DNA of 21,503 nt from CAZVWH01 sp964631175 (GCA_964631175.1 CAZVWH010000051.1:1-21503), one strand, 5' to 3'. Positions 1-7,215 are shown, counted from the stretch's first letter. Numbers and translations are program-made. Notes: generated by a model not told the origin, from the sequence alone.

Positions 1-99
1 CCTTTAATGCGAAGGGCTCTTGAGATTTTTGAAAAGAGCTTAGGGCCAGACCATCCAAGGACGCAGACCGTGCGAGAGAATCTGGAAATGATGAAATAG
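1..99 (+). CDS. C-terminal fragment of a tetratricopeptide-repeat protein
   Basis: The reading frame is open from the first base and stops with TAG at 97-99, giving the last 32 residues of a longer protein. The visible stretch RALEIFEKSLGPDHPRT followed by TVRENLEMMK is the helix-turn-helix pattern of kinesin-light-chain-type TPR units (LGPDHP between helices). This motif is common in bacterial TPR scaffolding proteins. The start, other domains and function lie outside the window. Confidence 0.8.
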   Translation, partial: PLMRRALEIFEKSLGPDHPRTQTVRENLEMMK

Positions 100-194
100 G
101 GACCGTACTATGTTATATGCTGATCGATGGGTTATGACAATCGGTGGAAATATAAACCCGACCTAAGTAGAAAGTTCTGTTAGAGCAGATTCCT

Positions 195-241
195 CGACTT
201 CGCTTCCGTCTTCGCCAAGGCTACGACGGACAAGTCGCTCG
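195..241. repeat. Dispersed 47-bp repeat, copy 1
   Basis: This 47-bp stretch, beginning CGACTTCGCTTCCGTC and ending GACAAGTCGCTCG, is an exact reverse complement of 15348-15394. It is followed by GAATGAC, the usual outer end of this kind of element. The left half seems to be missing here, so it looks like a truncated copy. I infer a non-coding dispersed family. Confidence 0.9.
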
Positions 242-355
242 GAATGACAATTGCACGGTAATCCATAAGAAATCCGGACCCAGTCGTAAAAGATTAAATA
301 CAAGATTTTCGCCGATATAAGCCGATAACATAGAATAGGGAGGGAATATTTGTAC

Positions 356-384
356 TTGACGTGGGAAATCGGTTTGGCTAATAT
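356..384 (+). promoter_or_regulatory. Candidate sigma70-type promoter for the amidohydrolase-symporter pair
   Basis: TTGACG at 356-361 is separated by exactly 17 bases from TAATAT at 379-384. This would give a transcript starting near 391 and a leader of about 220 nt before the ATG at 610. That leader would contain the palindromic element at 430-540. It is a pattern match only. Confidence 0.45.
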
Positions 385-429
385 AAATCGCGATTTTGAG
401 AGCCGTATGCTCTATTGAAATGGTCACAG

Positions 430-540
430 GTCATTTCGACCGAAGCCCCCATTTCTGCTTTCGCAGAAAGCACGGGGGCGAAGTGGAGAAATCTGCTCAA
501 AAAGATTTCTCGACTCACCTTTCGGTTCGCTCGAAATGAC
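430..540. repeat. Palindromic repeat element with terminal inverted repeats
   Basis: GTCATTTCGA at 430-439 is matched in reverse by TCGAAATGAC at 531-540. Inside are two further hairpins: TTTCTGC/GCAGAAA at 452-469 with a 4-base loop, and GAGAAATCT/AGATTTCTC at 486-511. The nested architecture resembles the outer ends of the element at 15341-15509. It probably lies in the leader of the downstream pair. I infer a dispersed MITE- or REP-like element. Confidence 0.8.
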
Positions 541-609
541 ATCAATGACGTTTTCAAAAGAGTAAAAGCCGCTATGAATAGTGGTTAAAGGAAATTTAAG
601 GATTGGATA

Positions 610-1449
610 ATGATAGTTGACTGCCATACACATATAGATTTCGCAGCAGATAATGTTGATACATCCGAGCACTTAGAGGCAGCGCAGACGGTAGATGCCT
701 GTATAGTGCTCGCTACTGCAAATGGGCTGAGCGAACAGGTCAATGAAAAACTGTCTGAGTACGTGAATAAACACAACGAAAAAATGGTCGGCTTCGCAGT
801 GGTAGAACCAATCAAAGACAATATCGGCATCAATAATCTAAAAACTCTAAAGGAAAAACTCGGTCTAAAAGGATTAGTCCTGTACTGCAGTGCCTGTGGT
901 TTTCATCCAGCTCATAGCAGGGCGATGCGGTTCTATGAGTCTGCAAGCGGATTAGGATTGCCGGTCTTCTTTCATAACGGCGATGTCAATCTTAGGCCTG
1001 AGGCCGTTCTGGAATATGACCAGCCCTTTCTTTTGGATGAGGTTGCCAGGACATTTCCCGCTCTGAAAATTATCATCGGCACAATGGGTGTGCCTTTTGT
1101 TGAGCAGACATTGGCTATGTTGGCAAAACACGAAAACGTATATGCAGATTTGACAATTCGGCCGAGCAATGTCTGGCAGACTTATAATATTGTGGTGGCG
1201 GCCCACGAACGCGGCGTTATGGATAAGCTGCTGTTCGGCAGCGGCTTTCCATACGGACATGCAGGGCGGTGCATAGAGACTCTGCTTGGCTTTAATATGC
1301 TTTTAGCCGACACGAATCTGCCGACAGTTCCGCGGGTTCACATTCGAAATATTATTGAACGTGACACGCTGGATTTGCTGGCAATAGAACATAAGAGCAT
1401 AAGACCACAAGAGAGCAAAAAAAATCTTTGCGCTCAGGGAAAACAATAA
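610..1449 (+). CDS. Amidohydrolase-2 family protein, possibly without catalytic residues
   Basis: The 279-residue protein has the shape of the amidohydrolase-2 (ACMSD-like) TIM barrel. It begins MIVDCHTHID with the metal-binding HxH at His6 and His8, and has a later barrel His122 in FFHNGD. Two positions usually conserved are changed by my reading: the expected H in the I-x-H-x-G strand is Thr158 (IIGTMG), and the expected Asp in the FGSDFP signature is Gly212 (LLFGSGFPYG). In ACMSD the equivalents are a catalytic His and a metal ligand. It could therefore be a divergent or non-catalytic member. AAGGA at 598-602 sits 7 bases before the ATG and fixes the start. The stop is 11 bp before the transporter ATG, so the two are probably co-transcribed. 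The substrate cannot be deduced. Confidence 0.85.
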   Translation: MIVDCHTHIDFAADNVDTSEHLEAAQTVDACIVLATANGLSEQVNEKLSEYVNKHNEKMVGFAVVEPIKDNIGINNLKTLKEKLGLKGLVLYCSACGFHPAHSRAMRFYESASGLGLPVFFHNGDVNLRPEAVLEYDQPFLLDEVARTFPALKIIIGTMGVPFVEQTLAMLAKHENVYADLTIRPSNVWQTYNIVVAAHERGVMDKLLFGSGFPYGHAGRCIETLLGFNMLLADTNLPTVPRVHIRNIIERDTLDLLAIEHKSIRPQESKKNLCAQGKQ

Positions 1450-1460
1450 AATAAGTCACT

Positions 1461-3557
1461 ATGGCTGAGCTTCTTGAAGAGCAGAGAGAAAGCTGGGGGA
1501 CGCGTGGCGGATTTATCCTGGCGGCGGTCGGCTCAGCAGTCGGCTTGGGTAATCTTTGGGGTTTCCCTTATAAACTATACAGCTACGGAGGCGGAGCTTT
1601 TTTAATTCCATACATCCTCGCACTGTTTGTGGTTGGCATTCCCCTGATGATTCTTGAGTTCAGCCTGGGCCATTTCACTCAGCGTGCGGCACCGGATGCC
1701 TTTAAAGAGGTGCACAAAAGGTTCGAGTTCGTCGGCTGGTGGGGAATCTTAATGGGCTTTGTCGTAATCACGTACTACTCGGTGCTGTTGGCGTATTGCT
1801 TTAGCTTTCTATGGTACAGCATTGTTGGGATATTCAATGGTGGTCATTTGCCCTGGGCCGGTGTGGGGATTAAAGGTGTCGAAAACGCTAAAAATTTCTT
1901 TTTCGATGAGTATCTCGGTTACCAGCAGGGCACTGCTCTTGGAGCCATTCGATGGAAGATTTTTTGGCCACTAATAATTACCTGGGTGGTCATGTACTTT
2001 TGTATTTTTAGAGGTGTTCGGCTTGTTGGAAGAATCGTCTGGCTGACGGTTCCTCTGCCCTGGTTAATGCTTCTAATATTGACTGTGCGGGGCCTGACAC
2101 TCAAAGGCAGTATGCAGGGACTGGCTTATTACCTCGACCCGGTCTGGTCGGAGCTGGTAAAACCTATAACTTGGCGCTATGCTTTCGGCCAAGTATTCTT
2201 TTCGTTAAGTCTTGCCTGGGGCGTTATGATTACATACGCCAGTTTCCTTCATAGAAAGAGCGATATAAATAATAACGCAGCAGTCATTAGTCTTGCTGAT
2301 TTTTCCACCAGTTTTGTCGCGGGCTTAGCAGTATTTGCCACGTTAGGTGGTATGGCTTTCGTTACCCAGCAGGCAGGAAATCCCGTGCCTGTCGAGAAGG
2401 TGGCGGAGACGGGGCCATCATTAGCTTTTGTGGCGTTTCCTTATGCGCTGGCACAACTGCCTCATTCAGCTTGGTTTAGCTTTGTGTTCTTCTTTGCGCT
2501 GGTTACGCTGGGAGTTGACTCAGCCTTTTCAATTACAGAGGCGGTTCTGGCAAGCATCGTGGACAAAACAGGCTGGCGAAGGGGCATGGTCTTACCTGCT
2601 ATTAGTGTAGCCGGTTTATTATTCTCGCTGTTTTTCATAACACAAGGCGGACTGAACTGGCTCGGGACAATTGACGGCTTTGCAAACGGCACCTGGGGTA
2701 TTGCGTTTTTGGGTCTGTTAGAGTGTCTGGTCCTCGGATGGCTCTGGAAGATTGGAATATTAAGGCGGCACGCTAACAGCAGGAGCGACTGGAACCTGGG
2801 CAGATGGTGGGATTATCTGATTCGCATAGTGATTCCTGTTTTGCTTGGTACGCTTTTCTTCTGGCAGCTTTTTGACGACCTCACTGCTGAAGGCGGCTTT
2901 TTGAGAACACCAGAAGGCAAATGGATACTGGAGAACTGCTTCGGACTTGGGATCGTAGCTTTAATACCCATTGTGGCCGTCATCTTAAGTGCAGCCAAAG
3001 GCCGTTGCAATGCCGAAACGAGTCGAGATAAAAGGCAAAATCAGACAAGTTTGGAAATCAAAGGCAGAACAACGGGATTCATAGTCCTTATCCTGGCTCT
3101 TATTCCTGTGGTTGCTCTGCTTTTTATTCTTGTTAGTACATCAATACCTGAAGCTGCCGACGGTGCGGCCAAGAACCACATTTGTTGGCTGTTGCTGATA
3201 AGTAGTTTTGTTTTAATATTGATAAGTAATTATATTCTTGGCAAATATAACACCGATAGAACAGAGGCATCTTGGTTTGCAAAGTGGGCAGGGATAGTGG
3301 CTACTATGGATGTCAGCGTTTTCATTGCGTTAATTTTGATTGGTCTAACCCACACAGTAAAGATCGGTAAAACAGAAATACCTGTTCGTCACGAATTAGG
3401 CGGCGTTTCGTATGTAATTCTCGCTGCGGTGTTTCTGACAATGGTGGGGGGGCTGGGATGGTGTTTCTATCGAGCTATGACTCCTGTGGGAAAACCTGAT
3501 GAAACACAGTCTCCGGATGAGGTCGGTGATGAGCAACAATCAGCAGCGCATAAGTAA
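1461..3557 (+). CDS. Sodium-dependent neurotransmitter-symporter family transporter with extra C-terminal helices
   Basis: The 698-residue inner-membrane protein opens with the NSS/SLC6 TM1 signature (GFILAAVGSAVGLGNLW, then GGGAFLIPY). About twelve helices follow to residue ~515. A further ~180 residues contain about four more hydrophobic segments (roughly 538-560, 574-594, 610-630, 648-671), so it is longer than the usual 450-550 residues. Aligned by eye to LeuT and SLC6, Asn31 keeps a sodium ligand. The gate Arg (LeuT R30) is Gly34, while TM10 keeps Asp405. TM7 carries Ser284 where chloride-dependent SLC6 carriers have Ser and LeuT has Glu290. TM8 reads DS (353-354), as in eukaryotic SLC6. 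The LeuT N286 position appears to be Asp280. Substrate is probably an amino acid or amine, which is inference. No close Shine-Dalgarno is seen; coupling to the gene 11 bp upstream is likely. Confidence 0.92.
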   Translation: MAELLEEQRESWGTRGGFILAAVGSAVGLGNLWGFPYKLYSYGGGAFLIPYILALFVVGIPLMILEFSLGHFTQRAAPDAFKEVHKRFEFVGWWGILMGFVVITYYSVLLAYCFSFLWYSIVGIFNGGHLPWAGVGIKGVENAKNFFFDEYLGYQQGTALGAIRWKIFWPLIITWVVMYFCIFRGVRLVGRIVWLTVPLPWLMLLILTVRGLTLKGSMQGLAYYLDPVWSELVKPITWRYAFGQVFFSLSLAWGVMITYASFLHRKSDINNNAAVISLADFSTSFVAGLAVFATLGGMAFVTQQAGNPVPVEKVAETGPSLAFVAFPYALAQLPHSAWFSFVFFFALVTLGVDSAFSITEAVLASIVDKTGWRRGMVLPAISVAGLLFSLFFITQGGLNWLGTIDGFANGTWGIAFLGLLECLVLGWLWKIGILRRHANSRSDWNLGRWWDYLIRIVIPVLLGTLFFWQLFDDLTAEGGFLRTPEGKWILENCFGLGIVALIPIVAVILSAAKGRCNAETSRDKRQNQTSLEIKGRTTGFIVLILALIPVVALLFILVSTSIPEAADGAAKNHICWLLLISSFVLILISNYILGKYNTDRTEASWFAKWAGIVATMDVSVFIALILIGLTHTVKIGKTEIPVRHELGGVSYVILAAVFLTMVGGLGWCFYRAMTPVGKPDETQSPDEVGDEQQSAAHK

Positions 3558-3588
3558 CGTCGGATGCAAAGAAGCACATAGCCAGACA

Positions 3589-3858
3589 CTATTTTGGCTT
3601 GTAGCCATCAACCTTATTGCCGGTATATTTGGTGCAGGCTTTTTCTAAATCCACGTCACTTATATTAGCCAGCGTGCAAAGCCAGGCAAAGACGTCAGCG
3701 AATTCTTCGTTTTTATTCGCCTTGTCTCCAGAAGCCAACGCGGTAGCGAGTTCTCCGACCTCTTCAATAAACCACATAAAAGTGGCGGGAATACCTCTTT
3801 CTTGGTCCCGCTTTTTGTATTTTTTGGCAATTAATTGTTGAAATTCGCTAATGTGCAT
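3589..3858 (-). CDS. MazG-like nucleotide pyrophosphohydrolase
   Basis: The 89-residue protein starts MHISEFQQLIAKKYKKRD and has the MazG metal-binding pattern. EEVGE (Glu32, Glu33, Glu36) is followed by EEFAD (Glu52, Asp55), which hold Mg2+ for hydrolysing nucleoside triphosphates to monophosphate and pyrophosphate. This is the single-domain short form, typical of house-cleaning enzymes. I chose the ATG at 3858 over the longer frame from 3924, because the extra 22 residues are only the translation of a GGTAACT-type repeat. An AGG lies about 12 bases upstream of the chosen start. It faces the transporter convergently and lies just downstream of the Rrf2 gene. Its nucleotide specificity is unknown. 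Confidence 0.85.
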   Translation of the reverse strand: MHISEFQQLIAKKYKKRDQERGIPATFMWFIEEVGELATALASGDKANKNEEFADVFAWLCTLANISDVDLEKACTKYTGNKVDGYKPK

Positions 3859-3871
3859 TTCGAGAATACCT

Positions 3872-3936
3872 GTAACTGGTAACTGGTAATTGGTAACCGG
3901 AACCCGGAACCTACTAATCACCAAACACCAATCACC
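3872..3936. repeat. Short degenerate tandem repeat between the Rrf2 and MazG genes
   Basis: About four copies of a 7-base unit of the form GTAACTG run through 3872-3899. They are followed by CACCAA-rich text (ATCACCAAACACCAATCACC). It lies between two genes and explains the spurious N-terminal extension of the MazG frame. Similar text, with AATTAGTGAATT units, recurs near 9620-9700. Confidence 0.65.
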
Positions 3937-3939
3937 AAA

Positions 3940-4338
3940 TTAGGCTTTGAGCAAGCTTGAAAGCTTTGCCTTTTCGAGGACATTTTTAGCCTGAGCAACT
4001 GCTTTTTCGTAAAGCTGTTCCGCTCGAACGCTGAATTTCTCACCACTTGACTGCTCAGCTATGTTCAACTGGCTGGTCATAGGTCCATCAACAGCTTCAA
4101 TAATTTCGAGCATCGTAATCTGTTTTGTTGGCCTTGCCAATGAAAAACCGCCGCGAGGTCCTCTTTTGCTGTGCAGCACATTTGCTCTGACTAATTGCTG
4201 TAGAATCTTTAGCAAATATTCCAAGGGTATGTCATATTGCTTAGATATACCTTGTGATAACACGGTTTTTTTGCCTTGTTGTTTGGCGATGTAACCAATC
4301 GCCAGCAGCGCATATCCTGTAGATCTGCTGATTCTCAT
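3940..4338 (-). CDS. Rrf2 family transcriptional regulator without Fe-S cysteines
   Basis: The 132-residue protein begins MRISRSTGYALLAIGYIA, the usual Rrf2 N-terminus. It has a winged helix-turn-helix (KQYDIPLEYLLKILQQL, about residues 38-54) and the typical wing RGPRGGFSLARP. IscR- and NsrR-type members use three cysteines to hold a cluster, but this protein has no cysteine at all, so it should not bind Fe-S; it resembles the CymR-like branch. I chose the ATG at 4338 because AAGGAG ends 6 bases before it; a TTG start at 4353 would put that site inside the coding region. A 17-bp palindrome 29 bp upstream (4367-4383) may be its own operator. Its target genes are not evident. Confidence 0.88.
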   Translation of the reverse strand: MRISRSTGYALLAIGYIAKQQGKKTVLSQGISKQYDIPLEYLLKILQQLVRANVLHSKRGPRGGFSLARPTKQITMLEIIEAVDGPMTSQLNIAEQSSGEKFSVRAEQLYEKAVAQAKNVLEKAKLSSLLKA

Positions 4339-4366
4339 CCTAATCTCCTTCAAAATAAGCTGTAAT

Positions 4367-4383
4367 TAAGAAAATTTTTCTTA
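4367..4383. promoter_or_regulatory. Palindrome upstream of the Rrf2 gene, candidate operator
   Basis: TAAGAAAA and TTTTCTTA flank one central base, giving a perfect 17-bp inverted repeat 29-45 bp upstream of the Rrf2 start. Many Rrf2 regulators bind a palindrome in their own promoter. Its role here is inferred from position alone, and AT-rich palindromes also arise by chance. Confidence 0.35.
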
Positions 4384-4737
4384 TCCGTCTGCCTGCTTTG
4401 TTGTGAAATCAAGAGGGAAGACAGGCACGAAACGTGAAAAAGCCACGTATTTTGACATTCCTCATTCTATATTCGTTTTTATAATTAGGCTCTTTCTAAC
4501 CCTCTTCGCAGTGTAAAGGTGGTTACGAATAGGTTTTTGCGTTTATCTCTTAAAGAAGCATCAAAGCCAAAACTGTATAAAACAACTCGTTATTATTATG
4601 TATTAGCAACCGCAAATTGCAAGGATTTTCTCTCTAAAATAAACAAAATCTGCAAATTTCATAAGACCTTTTTCTAACTACACGAGGTTCTATAGAAAAT
4701 ATAGATTGTTAAAAAATTTTCCAATTATGTAAAAGAC
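4384..4737. other. AT-rich intergenic region without a recognised gene
   Basis: This is the space between the divergent Rrf2 and STAS genes. I see a perfect TATAAT at 4480-4485, but TTGACA at 4452 is 22 bases from it, too far for a normal pair. CACGAAACGTG at 4426-4436 is a small palindrome. No open frame with a ribosome site is convincing, and a small RNA cannot be excluded. Confidence 0.4.
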
Positions 4738-4766
4738 TTGACATCTAATGTGCTCTAACATAGGAT
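4738..4766 (+). promoter_or_regulatory. Strong sigma70-type promoter for the partner-switch cluster
   Basis: A perfect TTGACA at 4738-4743 is followed after exactly 17 bases by TAGGAT at 4761-4766. The start point would be near 4773, leaving a leader of about 30 nt before the ATG at 4805. It supports the shorter start of the STAS gene, because a start at 4748 would lie inside the promoter. Confidence 0.7.
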
Positions 4767-4804
4767 TTCGTGGAGATTTTGCAAGTTTTTTTATGGAGGT
4801 TATG

Positions 4805-5176
4805 ATGGCTGAAATCAAGCCAAGAATAAGTGTCGAGTACATCAAGGATGCTACGATAGTAACTTTTACAGACGAAAAAATCCTGGAAGAAAAGGACATC
4901 AAGGCACTTCAAGAGTCGATAATGTCTGTTATTGAATCGGCATCAGACGGAATAAACTTGATTTTAGATTTTCGCAATGTCCAATTTTTGTCTTCCGCTG
5001 TCTTGGGACTTTTAATAAGGCTCAGCAAGAGGATTTATGAAAACGATGGTAAGCTAAGACTTTGTAATATAAATCCGAAAATCCATGAAGTTTTTAAAAT
5101 AACACGGCTTACGAAAATTTTCGATATCTACAAGGATATTAAAAGTGCCACCGAAAATTTGTCTGAACAGATATAA
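4805..5176 (+). CDS. STAS-domain anti-sigma factor antagonist (SpoIIAA/RsbV-like)
   Basis: The 123-residue protein is a single STAS domain. Its core LILDFRNVQFLSSAVLGLL (about residues 52-70) matches the strand, phospho-site and helix of SpoIIAA/RsbV. In that family the unphosphorylated form binds the anti-sigma kinase and frees its partner. The usual D-S-S/T-G-L-G is here L-S-S-A-V-L-G, so the phosphorylated residue would be Ser63 or Ser64; by strict alignment the SpoIIAA phospho-serine position is Ala65, so the site is uncertain. GGAGG at 4795-4799 lies 5 bases before the ATG at 4805 and only 2 before the ATG at 4802, favouring 4805. The RsbW-like kinase lies 125 bp downstream. No sigma factor or PP2C phosphatase is visible nearby. 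Confidence 0.88.
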   Translation: MAEIKPRISVEYIKDATIVTFTDEKILEEKDIKALQESIMSVIESASDGINLILDFRNVQFLSSAVLGLLIRLSKRIYENDGKLRLCNINPKIHEVFKITRLTKIFDIYKDIKSATENLSEQI

Positions 5177-5301
5177 AGTAGGCAGGGTATTTATGACTGG
5201 CTCATAAAAAACAAAATAGAAATGCTCGGTAGCTGACATGATTAATTTGCAAGCAACTTTAATTTTGAATAGACTGGTGCCACGCTGGAAGGTATAAGCA
5301 T

Positions 5302-5745
5302 ATGGTGTCAGAAACGCCGATCAGTGGTTCATTAGTAGTTGAAAGTAAGCCATCTTCTATTGATGTTGTCAATGAACAGATTATATCGAACCTTGAAGAT
5401 AATAGTTTTAGCGAAGACGATATCTTCGCGGTTCATCTGGCTTTAGAAGAAGCTTTTATGAATGCCGTAAGACACGGCAATAAGATGGACCCAAGCAAAA
5501 AGGTTAGAGTTGAGTATTCAATCGGTTCAAATAGAGTTGAAATCTTTATCACGGACGATGGCAAAGGATTCGAGCCGGATACGGTGCCAGATCCGCGAGT
5601 CGGAAATAACCTTTACAAACCTGAGGGTAGGGGATTGCTCCTGATAAACTCCTATATGGATGTCGTTGAATTCAAGGAGAGTGGTAATTGTGTACATATG
5701 GTCAGGTACAAGGAAAAACCGGATATAACCAAAAGTCTGAACTGA
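5302..5745 (+). CDS. RsbW-like anti-sigma serine kinase (HATPase_c)
   Basis: The 147-residue protein is a compact GHKL ATPase. It has the N box LALEEAFMNAVRHGNK (residues 46-61; Glu49/Glu50 and Asn54), the G1 box DDGKGF (85-90) and the G2 box EGRGLLLI (108-115). RsbW/SpoIIAB proteins phosphorylate a STAS partner on serine and hold a sigma factor or another target. The STAS gene directly upstream is the obvious substrate. GGAAGG lies about 9 bases before the ATG. In many planctomycete and cyanobacterial systems such kinases control targets other than sigma factors, so the output is open. With no transmembrane segment it should be cytoplasmic. Confidence 0.9.
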   Translation: MVSETPISGSLVVESKPSSIDVVNEQIISNLEDNSFSEDDIFAVHLALEEAFMNAVRHGNKMDPSKKVRVEYSIGSNRVEIFITDDGKGFEPDTVPDPRVGNNLYKPEGRGLLLINSYMDVVEFKESGNCVHMVRYKEKPDITKSLN

Positions 5746-5823
5746 ACACAGACCTGTTGAATTTACTCGATACAGTCGTAATCAACGCTGCAAAGAGAAG
5801 AATGAAATAATAAGTAGGAGCAA

Positions 5824-5844
5824 ATGTCCAAAAGATGTTTCTGA
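5824..5844 (+). other. Six-codon mini-ORF using the ribosome site before the amidase gene
   Basis: AGGAG at 5816-5820 is spaced 3 bases from an ATG at 5824 that reads six codons to TGA at 5842-5844. It overlaps the real amidase start (5835) in another frame. The same AGGAG is 14 bases from the amidase ATG, rather far. It may act as a leader peptide for translational coupling, or simply be an accident. Confidence 0.25.
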
Positions 5845-6485
5845 GAATTATTATTGTCTTCTGTTGTCTTTTTATTTTGGGCGGCTGTATATATCAAGAT
5901 GAGCCAATACCTCAAATTATTTATAGCCCTACCGGCTCGGAACCTGAACCCATCCAACCATGGATTGAAAAGCCGACGCAACATTTAATCAAAACGGATA
6001 AAAATATTCCAAGAGAGTGGCTGCCGCCGTCAAGCGTGGAGAGGAAGTGGACAGCTATAGTGCTGCATCATTCGGGCACGGAAAATGGAAATGCGGCTAT
6101 ATTTGACAAATGGCACAGAGAGGGTAACCATTGGGAGGGCGTTGGTTATGACTTTGTTATAGGTAACGGCACTGACAGTGGTGACGGAGAGGTCGAGGTA
6201 ACGTTTCGCTGGCGTCAGCAGCGGACGGGCGCGCATTGTAAGACACCCAACAATTGGGCTAATGAAAGAGCGGTGGGAATTTGTCTGGTTGGCAATTTCA
6301 ATCACTCTACACCTACATCACAACAAATGCGGTCACTTGTGAGATTGATAGATTTTCTGCAAAAGCGATATGGGATCTCCAAGAGCCGGATTTACGGCCA
6401 TAATACTACACCAGGAGCGCAAAAAACAGCCTGTCCCGGCAAAAAGTTTCCTATGTCCCAGCTAAAATCTACACTTGCTTTTTGA
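5835..6485 (+). CDS. Lipoprotein N-acetylmuramoyl-L-alanine amidase (amidase_2/PGRP fold)
   Basis: The 216-residue protein starts with a lipoprotein signal (FCCLFILGGC, lipobox ending at Cys18), so it should be lipid-anchored outside the inner membrane. A proline-rich linker runs to about residue 65. The amidase_2 domain (about 72-215) shows the zinc ligands of T7 lysozyme-like enzymes: a His in VLHHS (78/79), His189 in YGHN and Cys200 in TACPG. Tyr105 in GVGYDF is a likely catalytic residue. Such enzymes cut the bond between muramic acid and L-Ala in peptidoglycan. No in-frame start exists further upstream before a stop at 5811. It follows the anti-sigma kinase by 89 bp on the same strand, so wall remodelling may share its regulation; that link is inference. 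Confidence 0.9.
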   Translation: MFLRIIIVFCCLFILGGCIYQDEPIPQIIYSPTGSEPEPIQPWIEKPTQHLIKTDKNIPREWLPPSSVERKWTAIVLHHSGTENGNAAIFDKWHREGNHWEGVGYDFVIGNGTDSGDGEVEVTFRWRQQRTGAHCKTPNNWANERAVGICLVGNFNHSTPTSQQMRSLVRLIDFLQKRYGISKSRIYGHNTTPGAQKTACPGKKFPMSQLKSTLAF

Positions 6486-6681
6486 GCTTACAGGCTACCA
6501 CATTTTAAGCAATGAGGCTGCTGCGTCCCATAAACTCACTTCAAAACTCAGCAATCAAACCATTTTGGATGAGCTGAACCATAATTTAACTTTAAATGCG
6601 GGTTCTAAGAAAGTCGTTCTGTGATTATTCCGACATCTTTTCAGGACTATTGTTCCGAAAACGAAGAAAGGAATCAGCCGA

Positions 6682-7152
6682 ATGGATATCTATGACCCGT
6701 TATTTTCTCCAAGCTCACTACTAAGCGAGCAGCTTGCACCGCAAATTTTTGACATTTTGCCTGAGAATGGGCCTATTATGGTAATTATGGATAATCAGAA
6801 CAATTACTGGCCCAGTAACGGTGAAGATTTTTCAAAATTAAACATCGACATGCCATTCTTAAAAGAGCTCTGTGCCAGGATTGATGACGGTATGGAGCCT
6901 ATCATAACTCAAATAAATAACGTCAGTGTCACCATCGCACAGTTGGCTACCGAGCAGAGCAATTACGGCTACGTAATTATTGCTCTGCCACAATACAGTG
7001 CTGAATCAACTCTTATCAATATTGACCTGATTGAAGTACTACTTAACCAAACAGCACTGATAACCGCGCTGATCGAGAAGAATAATCACCTTGGGGAGCT
7101 TCAAATGAAACTTAACAGCATGTATGGTAGAAGCGCAGCACCGTCGAATTGA
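6682..7152 (+). CDS. Short GAF-like domain protein of unknown role
   Basis: The 156-residue protein is not one I recognise with certainty. Its second half, GYVIIALPQYSAES, then LIEVLLNQTALITALIEKNN, reads like the final strand and long C-terminal helix of a GAF sensor domain. The middle (IMVIMDNQNNYWPSNG) would suit an earlier strand-turn-strand. There is no signal peptide, membrane segment or catalytic motif. AAAGGAA at 6667-6673 lies 8 bases before the ATG. It follows the partner-switch pair and amidase on the same strand after 196 bp of apparently empty DNA. A sensor for that module is a reasonable guess, but the family call is by pattern only. Confidence 0.6.
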   Translation: MDIYDPLFSPSSLLSEQLAPQIFDILPENGPIMVIMDNQNNYWPSNGEDFSKLNIDMPFLKELCARIDDGMEPIITQINNVSVTIAQLATEQSNYGYVIIALPQYSAESTLINIDLIEVLLNQTALITALIEKNNHLGELQMKLNSMYGRSAAPSN

Positions 7153-7215
7153 TTATACTTCCGTCGCCGTATCGGTGACAGCTAAACATATTGAGTTCAA
7201 ATCCAAAAGTTATCT

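Larger units (their letters stand above)
100..609. other. 510-bp intergenic region with promoter and two repeat elements
   Basis: I see no credible gene here. The region holds a half-copy of a dispersed repeat (195-241, matched in reverse at 15348-15394), a promoter-like pair (356-384) and a palindromic element (430-540), listed separately. The small minus-strand ORFs across 221-672 read through these repeats and look spurious. Confidence 0.6.

Noticed and set aside
3859..3924. N-terminal extension of the MazG-like protein to 3924
   Set aside because: The extra residues are translated tandem repeat DNA; the family begins at MHISEF.
4452..4485. Second promoter TTGACA...TATAAT upstream of the STAS gene
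   Set aside because: The spacing is 22 bases, too long; a better pair lies at 4738-4766.
4748..4804. Longer start for the STAS gene at 4748
   Set aside because: It lies inside the promoter (4738-4766), and the ribosome site at 4795-4799 serves the ATG at 4805.
6486..6681. Small gene between the amidase and GAF-like genes
   Set aside because: Only a short frame without ribosome site or recognisable features.
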